A DNA stretch of 59,549 nucleotides from Cognatilysobacter terrigena (lineage in GTDB: Bacteria > Pseudomonadota > Gammaproteobacteria > Xanthomonadales > Xanthomonadaceae): contig NZ_SELT01000021.1 of NCBI RefSeq assembly GCF_004361065.1, positions 1 to 59,549 of the forward strand. Direction: 5' to 3'. Below the pieces are notes generated by a model. The model was given only the letters and a program-made list of their open reading frames with translations. It had not been told where the DNA came from and made no database searches. The first letter of the stretch is position 1; each line of letters opens with the position of its first letter. Made by a program: the position numbers and the translations under genes. Shown here one piece after another: positions 48,692-59,549 of the stretch.

Positions 48692-50302
48692 TCAGTGTTC
48701 ACGGAAATCGCGCGGCCGGAAGCCGAGCGCGAGCAGCGCCAGCACGTACGTCAAACCGCCCGCGCACACGAGCACGAGGAGGTTGACGACGCGAACGCGG
48801 GCCGGAGCGACGGTGAACTCGGGCATGAGATACAGGCCCAGCGCGACCGCAGCGGCCATCACACCGCATGCGAGGGCGATTCGGACGACGAATGACGACC
48901 AGCCGGGCTGGCGGTCGTAGGCGCCCGAACGGCGCAGCCAGAACCACAGCAGACCGAGGGTGAGATAGCTCGCCGCGGTGCTCGCGAGGCCCAGCGCTAG
49001 GTGCAGGCCGCGAGTGTGCGCCAGCGCGTTAACGAAGCCGGCACTGCGAGCGGCAGGCGTTGCCCACATCGAATAGAGGACCGCGATCAGGATCGCGCTG
49101 AAGACCATGTTGGCGATCAACGCCGCGACGCCCGCCCGGACCGGCGTCTTCGTATCCTGCCGCGCGTAAAACGCCGGCAGGACGATCTTGAGCAGCGCGA
49201 ACGACGGCAGCCCGAAGCTCAGGCCGAAGACCGACATGGCTGTCATTGCGCTGTCCGACGCTTGGAAATGCCCGTGCTGGAACACCGTGGCGACCAGCGC
49301 TTTCGACAGCAACATGAGGCCGACCGCAGCCGGCACGGAGATCAGCAGCGTGGTGCGCAGGCCCCAGTCGAACGCCTTCGAGAACCCGGCGCGATCGTCA
49401 CGGACGTGGTGCGCCGACAGCGACGGCAGGATCACCGTCCCCAGCGCGACGCCGAACACGCCGAGTGGAAGTTCGAGGAAGCGGTCAGCCAGCGACAGCC
49501 ACGTCTGCGAACCTACGTAGAGCCGCGCCGCGACGACCGTGTCGAAGAGCAGGTTGATCTGCGCAACCGATGCGCCGAACAGCGTCGGCACCATCAGCGT
49601 CATCACCTTGCGCACGCCCGGGTGGGACCAGCCCCATCGCGGCAGGACGAGCAGGTCGAGTTTGGCCAGCGCGGGCAACTGGAACAGCAGCTGGAGGATG
49701 CCGGCGAACAGCACGGCCCAGCCGAGCGCCATGATCGGCACCTCCAGATGCGGCGCCACCCACAGGGCCGCGGCGATCATGCAGAGGTTGAGGATGACCG
49801 GCGTCAGCGCCGGCATGCCGAACCGGTGGAAGGCGTTCAGCGCCCCGCCCGCCAACGCCGTCAGCGAAACGAACAGGATGAAGGGGAACGTCAGGCGCAG
49901 GAGGTCGATCGTGAGCTGATACTTGCCGGGCGCTATCCCCGACTCGCCGAGGTTGAAAAGCCAGGCCACCTGCGGCGTGAAGATCAGCCCGAGCGCGGTG
50001 ATCAGCATCAGGACGCCGGCGAGCGTGCCGGCGACTCGGGACGTCAGCTCTTTCAGCTCGGCGTGGGTCCGCTTCTCCTTGAACTCGGTGAAGACCGGGA
50101 CGAACGCCGTGGAGAACGAGCCCTCGGCAAACAGCCGGCGCATGAAGTTGGGGACCCGGAACGCGATCATGAAGGCGTCGGTGGCGGCCGAGACGCCGAA
50201 CACGGAGCTGATCGTGATGTCGCGTACCAGACCGAAGACGCGGCTGACCATCGTCATGCTGCTGAACGACAGCAGTCCGCGGAGCATGCGGGGCTTGCTC
50301 AT
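48692..50302 (-). CDS. murJ: Lipid II flippase MurJ
   Basis: MurJ moves lipid II across the inner membrane for peptidoglycan synthesis. The 536-residue MOP-superfamily protein has about 14 hydrophobic helices. Motifs include SFSSMTMVSRVFGLVRDITI, AFMIAFRVPNFMRRLFAEGS (substrate-contact Arg residues), FVPVFTEF and ALKIVLPAFYARQDTKTPVR-type sequence. ATG 50302 has GGAGG upstream; ATG 50332 would add ten unconserved residues. It is divergent from rpsT, the same neighbourhood as in many gammaproteobacteria (rpsT-murJ-ribF-ileS). Confidence 0.97.
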   Translation of the reverse strand: MSKPRMLRGLLSFSSMTMVSRVFGLVRDITISSVFGVSAATDAFMIAFRVPNFMRRLFAEGSFSTAFVPVFTEFKEKRTHAELKELTSRVAGTLAGVLMLITALGLIFTPQVAWLFNLGESGIAPGKYQLTIDLLRLTFPFILFVSLTALAGGALNAFHRFGMPALTPVILNLCMIAAALWVAPHLEVPIMALGWAVLFAGILQLLFQLPALAKLDLLVLPRWGWSHPGVRKVMTLMVPTLFGASVAQINLLFDTVVAARLYVGSQTWLSLADRFLELPLGVFGVALGTVILPSLSAHHVRDDRAGFSKAFDWGLRTTLLISVPAAVGLMLLSKALVATVFQHGHFQASDSAMTAMSVFGLSFGLPSFALLKIVLPAFYARQDTKTPVRAGVAALIANMVFSAILIAVLYSMWATPAARSAGFVNALAHTRGLHLALGLASTAASYLTLGLLWFWLRRSGAYDRQPGWSSFVVRIALACGVMAAAVALGLYLMPEFTVAPARVRVVNLLVLVCAGGLTYVLALLALGFRPRDFREH

Positions 50303-50323
50303 GCCACCCGCCTCCACGCCGCG

Positions 50324-50352
50324 TTGACGCAACCCATTGAAACCGCCATACT
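50324..50352 (+). promoter_or_regulatory. Promoter of rpsT
   Basis: TTGACG (50324-50329) and CATACT (50347-50352) are separated by 17 bases in the murJ-rpsT gap, about 85 bases upstream of the rpsT start codon. The leader that results is long enough for post-transcriptional control. Confidence 0.6.
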
Positions 50353-50436
50353 TTCCGGTCTAGCTGTCCCCACCTTTCCCTCCCTAACGTGCTGTCTCCC
50401 GGACAGCCGCTCCATCAAGACTTCCAGGAAACCGCC

Positions 50437-50709
50437 GTGGCCAACATCAAGTCCGCCAAGAAGCGCGCCAAGCAGACGATCGTGCGCAACATGCGCAACG
50501 CCAGCCAGCGCTCGATGCTCCGCACGTCCGTCAAGAAGGTCCTCAAGGCCCTTCACGCCAATGACGCCGCCGGTGCCGAAGCCGCTTTCGCGCAGGCCCA
50601 GCCGCTGCTCGACCGCTTCAGCTCGCGTGGCCTGATCCACAAGAACAAGGCCGCTCGCCACAAGAGCCGCCTCAACGCCCGCATCAAGGCGCTCAAGGCT
50701 GCTGCCTGA
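50437..50709 (+). CDS. rpsT: 30S ribosomal protein S20
   Basis: S20 binds 16S rRNA in the body of the 30S subunit. The 90-residue protein starts at GTG 50437, read as [19 protein letters not shown], with [20 protein letters not shown] near the end. The GTG is chosen because homologues begin MANIKSA and AGGAAA lies 6 bases upstream; the frame also opens at 50389 without conservation. In E. coli rpsT also starts with a non-AUG codon that takes part in autoregulation; the same may apply here (inference). A strong terminator follows. Confidence 0.96.
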   Translation: MANIKSAKKRAKQTIVRNMRNASQRSMLRTSVKKVLKALHANDAAGAEAAFAQAQPLLDRFSSRGLIHKNKAARHKSRLNARIKALKAAA

Positions 50710-50725
50710 GTCCTCTGCGGTGTGA

Positions 50726-50757
50726 CGAAGAAACCCGGCTCCGGCCGGGTTTTTTTG
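50726..50757 (+). terminator. Intrinsic terminator of rpsT
   Basis: AAACCCGGC (50731-50739) pairs with GCCGGGTTT (50744-50752) around TCCG, followed by a run of seven T bases. It ends about 20 bases past the rpsT stop. Confidence 0.92.
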
Positions 50758-50906
50758 TGTCTCGAGCAAGCGATCGGCGTTATGCGCATCGCGGCCGAAT
50801 GCGAGACCACGGCTCGCGATACGCGACGCATCAGCGCTTACGGATGTCGCAGCCGCAAGCGCCGGTTCGCATACAGACGCAGCCAACATGACGGCGCGTC
50901 CCTGCA

Positions 50907-52392
<1,486 letters not shown>

Positions 52393-52404
52393 GGCGGCTT
52401 CTCC

Positions 52405-52725
52405 TTACTTCTTGCTGCCACCGGCGATGCCGGTGATCTGGATTTCGGTGTAGTGCTGACGGTGGCCCATCTGCTTGCGATGGTGCTTGCGTCGGCGGAA
52501 CTTCACGATCTTGACCTTGTCGTGGCGGCCGTGGCCGACGACCTTGGCCTTGACCGTCGCACCCTTGAGCGCGTCGCCCAGGGTGACGCCGTCGCTACCG
52601 CCGAGCATCAGGATGTTGTCGAACGTGATTTCGCTGTCCGCTTCGACGTCGAGCAGCTCGACGCGGAGCGTCTCGCCTTCCATCACGCGGTATTGCTTAC
52701 CGCCGGTGACCAGTACTGCGTACAT
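52405..52725 (-). CDS. rplU: 50S ribosomal protein L21
   Basis: L21 binds 23S rRNA near the L20 site. The 106-residue product starts [20 protein letters not shown] and contains [20 protein letters not shown] and the signature [23 protein letters not shown] 52725 follows GAGGAAG; the frame extends upstream but beyond the predicted start site. First gene of rplU-rpmA. Confidence 0.97.
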   Translation of the reverse strand: MYAVLVTGGKQYRVMEGETLRVELLDVEADSEITFDNILMLGGSDGVTLGDALKGATVKAKVVGHGRHDKVKIVKFRRRKHHRKQMGHRQHYTEIQITGIAGGSKK

Positions 52726-52756
52726 GACCAGACTTCCTCTGTAGTTATTGTGGTCG

Positions 52757-52780
52757 CTGACTGCCGTCGAGGGCAGACAG
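52757..52780 (-). promoter_or_regulatory. Hairpin at the 5' end of the rplU mRNA
   Basis: CTGACTGCC (52757-52765) and GGCAGACAG (52772-52780) pair with one mismatch around a 6-base loop. The hairpin would start almost exactly at the predicted transcript start, in a leader of about 55 bases. It may stabilise the mRNA or be a ribosomal-protein binding site (inference). Confidence 0.4.
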
Positions 52781-52787
52781 AAGCGGA

Positions 52788-52816
52788 ATTCTAGGCGACT
52801 CAACGGGTTACCGCAA
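52788..52816 (-). promoter_or_regulatory. Promoter of rplU-rpmA
   Basis: On the minus strand TTGCGG (52816-52811) and TAGAAT (52793-52788) are 17 bases apart, giving a start site near 52781. The -10 is the same as in front of tRNA-Thr. Confidence 0.7.
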
Positions 52817-53022
52817 CCGACCTCCCCCGCCGGACGCGCGACGCCCGTCTCACCCGGCGAGACGCCGACCGGTCACGCTACCCCTGTTCAGAAAGTCGGC
52901 CACGCCGCGCCCGGTCATGCGCCAGTCAAGGCGCCGGGCCCCAAATTGTCCGGGACCTCCGCTCCCGATACGCTCTCCTGTTCGCCGTCCCACGGCGTCC
53001 CCCTGTCCCGAGATTTTCCCTG

Positions 53023-55907
<2,885 letters not shown>

Positions 55908-55911
<4 letters not shown>

Positions 55912-56741
55912 CCGACCAGCCGCCTCCGTCCGACAAGAAGCCGCGCCGACGCAGCGCACCGAGAAAACGCGCGCCGACGAAGCGCGCGACGAAGGCGAAG
56001 CCGGAGACCGGCGCCGAGATCGCGGCGTCGGCGGATGTGCCGCTGGCGGCAGCGGAGACGGTGGAGACTGCCGCGACGGCACTTCCCTCGCCCTCCGCAG
56101 AGTCTGGCAACGACGCTCCATCACCGAACGAGACGATCGCGGCGTCGATGCCGGCTGAAACATCGACCGCTGTCGTCGCCGAACACGCTGCGTCGACAGG
56201 CGAACGCGAAGCCGTAGCGCAGCCATCGCGCAGCGACGCCTCGCGTTCGGCCGAGGCCGCAGACGCGACGCGTAGTCCGCCTTCACCCACCGAGGAAGGT
56301 GTCGCGCCCGCGCCGACTGCGCCGATGAAGCAGGACAGCCTGCGCCCCGGGGAACTCATCCGTGTGCCGCTATCGGTGCGCTGGCGCGATCTCGACGCGT
56401 TCAACCACGTCAACAACTCGAAGTATCTGAGCTACCTCGAGGAAGCCCGTCTGCGCTGGATGCTGAGCGTGCCGGGCATGGGCATGGACGAGAACGTCGC
56501 GCCGGTCGTCGCCGCGTCGAACCTCAACTATCGCCGGCCGATCGAATGGCCGAACGATATCGTGGTCGAGCTGTTCGTCGAACGCCTTGGCGGAAGCAGC
56601 GTCACGATCGGGCACCGCATCGTCGACGCCAAGGAGCCGCGCTCGCTCTATTGCGACGGCAACGTCGTGATGGTGTGGATCGACCGCAATACCGGGCGCT
56701 CGGCGCCGCTGCCGGACGAAGTGCGCAAAGCCTGCAGTTAG
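55908..56741 (+). CDS. Hot-dog fold acyl-CoA thioesterase with long disordered N-terminus
   Basis: A 277-residue protein. Residues about 145-277 are a 4HBT/FcbC-type hot-dog domain ([32 protein letters not shown] region, catalytic Asp in [30 protein letters not shown]). Residues 1-140 are low complexity: a basic stretch [20 protein letters not shown], then Ala/Pro/Ser/Glu-rich. This tail is not part of the family. The ATGA overlap with uvrA couples its translation to the repair gene. The substrate is unknown. Its TAG stop shares bases with the TAA stop of the opposite PCuAC gene. Confidence 0.87.
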
Positions 56742-57190
56742 GGCGTCGCGCTGCGGACGTCGAAGTCGACGGGCAACGTGCGCCCGTCCGCGAGCTTGAG
56801 ATCCACGCGCATGCGGCTTCCCGCCGCGATCTCGCCCTTCGGTGACATCAGCATGAGGTGGCGGCCGCCGGGCTTGAACTCGACGCTTGCGCCCGGCGCA
56901 ACATCGACGCGCGCAAGCGGTCGCATGCGGCTCATGCCGTTTTCCTCGCGCGTTTCGTGCATGGACACATCGCCAAAGCGCGGCGATGACGCGCTGCTCA
57001 TGGTCACCGCGGCCTTGCAGCGGTTCTCGAGCACGAAGTAACCCGCACCCATCGGCATCATCGGCGTCATGCGCACCCAGGCGTTGCGCACGGTCGGCGC
57101 GCACGCGGCCGGCTTGGGTGCGCCCGCGAACGACGCGAGCGGAGCGAATGCAATGAGCGTTGCGAGCGCGAGGGCGGGAATCCGGTTCAT
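56738..57190 (-). CDS. Periplasmic copper chaperone of the PCuAC family
   Basis: A 150-residue secreted protein that binds Cu(I) and helps metallate the CuA site of cytochrome c oxidase in characterised homologues. The signal peptide is residues 1 to about 22 (ALALATLIAFAPLASFA). The copper motif H-x10-M-x21-H-x-M is exact: His 78, Met 89, His 111 and Met 113. It has an extra Met-rich segment (RMTPMMPMGAGYFVLEN). ATG 57190 begins the signal peptide. It converges with the hot-dog gene, sharing stop-codon bases, and diverges from the crotonase gene. Confidence 0.93.
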   Translation of the reverse strand: MNRIPALALATLIAFAPLASFAGAPKPAACAPTVRNAWVRMTPMMPMGAGYFVLENRCKAAVTMSSASSPRFGDVSMHETREENGMSRMRPLARVDVAPGASVEFKPGGRHLMLMSPKGEIAAGSRMRVDLKLADGRTLPVDFDVRSATP

Positions 57191-57275
57191 GCGCGCATTG
57201 TAGGAACGCCGCGGCCTGCCGTGGCACGCCGAGGAGCGGCCGGTTAACCTGCGGCACGGTCTTCGGAGGCGATCC

Positions 57276-58055
57276 ATGGCACTGGTGCAGACGCAGGAAC
57301 ACGGCGACATCCTCGAGATCCGGCTGGCGCGCCCGCCCGTGAACGCGCTCGACCCCGAACTCTGCGGCGCGCTACGCGACGCGGTGACGCATGCGGCCCA
57401 AGGCGGCGCGCGCGGCCTTGCGCTGACTGGCGGCCCGTCGGTGTTCTCCGCGGGTCTCGACGTGCCCTACCTGATGTCGCTCGGCGACGACCGCGCCGCG
57501 CTCATGCACGCCTGGGAAGCCTTCTTCGGCGCAGCACGCGCGCTGGTGGCGAGTCCGATCCCGGTCGCAGCCGGCCTCGCGGGGCACGCGCCGGCCGGCG
57601 GCTGCGTGTTGGCGCTGTGCTGCGACTACCGCGTCATGGCGCGGTCGCCGGATCCGGCCAAGCCGTACCGCATCGGCCTCAACGAGACACAGGTCGGCCT
57701 TGTCGCGCCCGAGGGCATCCAGCGCCTGCTGCGTCGCGTCGTGGGCGACCATCGCGCCGAGCGTCTTCTCGTCGGCGGCATGATGCCGACCACCGACGAG
57801 GCGTTCGCGATCGGACTCGTCGACGAGATCGCGGCCGTCGACGACACCGCGCAGCGCGCCATCGCATGGGCGCAGGCGCTCGCCGCTCTGCCGCGTCAGC
57901 CGGTGCTCGACACGCGTGCGATCGCGCGCGCCGATGCGATCGACGCACTGCATCCGCGCAACATCGAACTCGATCGTTTCATCGCGTCGTGGTACTCGCC
58001 GGACACGCAGGCCGCGCTGCGCGCGGTGCTCGAGCGACTCGGCAAGTCGCGCTGA
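57276..58055 (+). CDS. Enoyl-CoA hydratase/isomerase family protein
   Basis: A 259-residue crotonase-fold protein. The oxyanion-hole regions are PSVFSAGLDVPYLMSL and AAGLAGHAPAGGCVLALCCD; an acidic residue in LNETQVGLVAPEGIQRLL is in the place of a catalytic Glu. The sequence near the active site differs from classical enoyl-CoA hydratase and is closer to dodecenoyl-CoA isomerase-like members (GHAPAGGC). No beta-oxidation partners are adjacent, so the substrate is unknown. It starts at ATG 57276 and converges with the sulfurtransferase gene with no gap. Confidence 0.88.
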   Translation: MALVQTQEHGDILEIRLARPPVNALDPELCGALRDAVTHAAQGGARGLALTGGPSVFSAGLDVPYLMSLGDDRAALMHAWEAFFGAARALVASPIPVAAGLAGHAPAGGCVLALCCDYRVMARSPDPAKPYRIGLNETQVGLVAPEGIQRLLRRVVGDHRAERLLVGGMMPTTDEAFAIGLVDEIAAVDDTAQRAIAWAQALAALPRQPVLDTRAIARADAIDALHPRNIELDRFIASWYSPDTQAALRAVLERLGKSR

Positions 58056-58910
58056 TCAGCCGCCCGTCGCGATCGGTCGCGCGTCGTCCTCGATCCAGCC
58101 GCTCCACGAGCCCTTGAACAACCGCGCGCCGTGCAGGCCGGCGTGTTCCATCGCGAGCAGATGGTGGCAGGCGGTGACGCCGGAGCCGCAACTCGCCACG
58201 AGGCGATCGGGCGCGCGACCGTCCAGCAATGCGTCGAACGCCGCGCGCAGTTCGCTGGCCGGACGGAAACGCCCGTCAGCGAGATTCGTCGCGAAGGGAC
58301 GGTTCAGCGCGCCGGGCATATGGCCGGCCTTGCGATCGAGCGGCTCGACGTCGCCGCGATAACGTTCGGCGGCGCGTGCGTCGACGACGGGATCGTTCGA
58401 TGCCAGTGCCGCCTCGACGTCGGCGGCATCGAGCAGTCGTGTGTGATCGAAGGCGCCCGCATACGGGCCGACATTCGACGGCGTTGCATCCCCCGTTTCG
58501 ACTGCGCCATCCGCTGCACGCCACGCGGACCAGCCGCCATCGAGCGCGGCGACGGCCTCGTGTCCCCACGTCTTCAGCATGAACCACAGCCGCGCCGCGG
58601 CGAGCGCGCCCTGCGCATCGTCGTAGACGACGACCTGATGCGCCGGCGTGATGCCGAGACGACCGAGCGTCGCGGCGAACGCGTCGTCCGACGGCCATGG
58701 ATGGCGGCCGGCGCCGGGGTAATGCGGACCGGAGAGATCCGCTTCGAGATCCGCGCGACGCGCATCCGGAATATGACCTTCCGCGAAACGCTTCGCGCCT
58801 GCGCTGCGATCGGCGAGGTCGACGCGCGTGTCGATGATGGCGAGCGGTCGATCGTCCGACGCGATCGCGCGCTTGAGCGAATCGACATCGATCAGCGTGG
58901 TCCAGGTCAT
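58056..58910 (-). CDS. Rhodanese-type sulfurtransferase (3-mercaptopyruvate type)
   Basis: A 284-residue tandem rhodanese protein. The inactive N-terminal domain has RAIASDDRPLAIIDTRVDL and GHIPDARRADLEADLSGP; the active C-terminal domain has the loop VASCGSGVTACHHLLAMEHA with Cys 241. The CGSGVTA loop marks mercaptopyruvate sulfurtransferases rather than thiosulfate rhodaneses. ATG 58910 overlaps the stop of the Nudix gene by 4 bases, so the two are co-translated. Likely cytosolic. Confidence 0.93.
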   Translation of the reverse strand: MTWTTLIDVDSLKRAIASDDRPLAIIDTRVDLADRSAGAKRFAEGHIPDARRADLEADLSGPHYPGAGRHPWPSDDAFAATLGRLGITPAHQVVVYDDAQGALAAARLWFMLKTWGHEAVAALDGGWSAWRAADGAVETGDATPSNVGPYAGAFDHTRLLDAADVEAALASNDPVVDARAAERYRGDVEPLDRKAGHMPGALNRPFATNLADGRFRPASELRAAFDALLDGRAPDRLVASCGSGVTACHHLLAMEHAGLHGARLFKGSWSGWIEDDARPIATGG

Positions 58911-59518
58911 CGGTGCGCCTCCAGCCGGTCGTGCAGGTTGAGCAGCATCGAAGCGGTCGCGCCCCAGATGCGCTGGTCGGGATAACGGTACTCCCACACC
59001 GCGCGGCTGCGCCCCTGATAGTCGAAACGACGCTCGACGCGGTTGTCGGCATCCATCAGGTACGCGAGCGGCACCTCGAACACGACGGCCACTTCGGCCG
59101 GATCGGGTCGTGCGACGTAGCGCGGGTCGATCATCGCAACGACCGGCAGCACGCGGAACCCGGTGATCGTGGCGAGCGGATCGAGGAAGCCCATCGGTTC
59201 GACCTGCGCCGCCGGAATACCGACTTCCTCGTGCGTTTCACGCAGCGCAGCGGCGATCGCGTCGATATCGCCGGGATCGCATGCGCCGCCCGGAAAGCTC
59301 ACCTGCCCCGCGTGCTGGCGCAGTGCGTCGTTGCGGCGCGTGAGCAGTACCTGCAGGCCGTGGTCGCGCGGTACGAGTCCGACGAGCACCGCGGCATCAC
59401 GCATGGGTTCGCTGTCGATCAGGCCGTCGAGGTCGACGAGGTTCCAGGCAGGTCCGCGAGGCGGCGCATCCAGCGCATGCAGCGCGCGGCGAAGATGCGC
59501 GACGTCGAACTCAGCCAT
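58907..59518 (-). CDS. nudL: CoA-pyrophosphatase-type Nudix hydrolase
   Basis: A 203-residue Nudix protein. It has the CoA-hydrolase-specific segment VLLTRRNDALRQHAGQVSFP directly before a Nudix box GGACDPGDIDAIAAALRETH followed by EEVGI. These two motifs together define the NudL/YeaB (NUDT7-like) group that cleaves CoA and its thioesters to 4'-phosphopantetheine and 3',5'-ADP. ATG 59518 is the likely start. The downstream sulfurtransferase overlaps it by 4 bases. An upstream gene may overlap its start from beyond the window. Confidence 0.92.
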   Translation of the reverse strand: MAEFDVAHLRRALHALDAPPRGPAWNLVDLDGLIDSEPMRDAAVLVGLVPRDHGLQVLLTRRNDALRQHAGQVSFPGGACDPGDIDAIAAALRETHEEVGIPAAQVEPMGFLDPLATITGFRVLPVVAMIDPRYVARPDPAEVAVVFEVPLAYLMDADNRVERRFDYQGRSRAVWEYRYPDQRIWGATASMLLNLHDRLEAHR

Positions 59519-59549
59519 CCGCGCGTTCGGCCTCGCGGGTCGGCAGCAC

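Noticed and set aside
44899-48786. A 1295-codon open frame on the plus strand opposite ileS and ribF
   Set aside because: It has no start signal or recognisable domain and is rich in Arg/Asp/Val repeats typical of the antisense of GC-rich genes. The minus-strand ileS and ribF explain the region fully.
52817-53022. LexA box upstream of uvrA
   Set aside because: No TTAG-N6-TACTA or CTGT-N8-ACAG match was found by eye in the gap.
59511-59549. C-terminus of a further minus-strand gene (frame ending REAERADG) overlapping the Nudix start
   Set aside because: Only about 12 codons are inside the window, so coding status cannot be judged, although the overlap would be compatible with the coupling seen downstream.

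Overview
The window is GC-rich, gene-dense chromosomal DNA of a gammaproteobacterium, most likely of the order Xanthomonadales (Lysobacterales). The evidence is: a LexA operator of the TTAG-N6-TACTA type at lexA; a peroxiredoxin with the Cys pair spacing known from Xanthomonas PrxQ; and the conserved order lexA - recA - recX - alaS - csrA - tRNA-Ser - tRNA-Arg. The long overlapping antisense frames are GC artefacts. I see no insertion sequence, prophage, CRISPR array or plasmid function, so most of the window is core genome.

Layout. 1-2634: panB-folK-pcnB on the minus strand, divergent from tRNA-Glu(CTC). 2911-5936: fdxA, a short BamC-like lipoprotein, dapA, a GcvR-type double-ACT regulator and a PrxQ peroxiredoxin. 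6014-9035: PhoH-type PIN/ATPase, thiD and an alpha/beta hydrolase as one coupled run. 9252-16201 (minus): tRNA-Arg, tRNA-Ser, csrA, alaS, recX, recA, a tiny DUF1508/YegP-like gene, lexA and cinA-type pncC. 16284-20528: mutS, a TMEM175-like channel, and two small plus-strand genes (DUF3606; DUF937 with an EF-hand). 20569-25484 (minus): hslR, a Mut7-C RNase-like gene, then rplS-trmD-rimM-rpsP and ffh. 25570-31510 (plus): a YpjD-like haem/cytochrome c assembly protein and an EmrRAB-type drug efflux operon with its own outer-membrane channel and an inserted VOC-domain gene. 31574-33329: radA and a small charged ORF. 33345-43033: a sugar block. 43172-50302 (minus): tRNA-Thr(CGT), ispH, lspA, ileS, ribF, murJ. 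50437-52725: rpsT, obgE, rpmA, rplU. 53023-59518: uvrA, a hot-dog thioesterase with a long disordered N-terminus, a PCuAC copper chaperone, a crotonase, a mercaptopyruvate-type sulfurtransferase and a CoA-pyrophosphatase-type Nudix protein, partly coupled.

The most distinctive part is the sugar block. On the minus strand a GH2 glycosidase, galT, galK and galM are joined by 4-base start/stop overlaps, giving a complete route from a galactoside to UDP-galactose except for GalE. Diverging from it across about 77 bases are a glycosyltransferase, a UDP-galactopyranose mutase and a single polypeptide that fuses a GH1 glycosidase to an RmlD-type sugar-nucleotide reductase. Together they suggest galactose salvage linked to synthesis of a galactofuranose-containing glycan, which is an inference.

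Regulation visible in the sequence includes the LexA operator that runs into the lexA start codon, a probably leaderless emrR with a dyad over its -35, good sigma70 promoters in front of tRNA-Glu, tRNA-Ser, tRNA-Thr, rpsT, rpsP and rplU, and intrinsic terminators between several convergent units.
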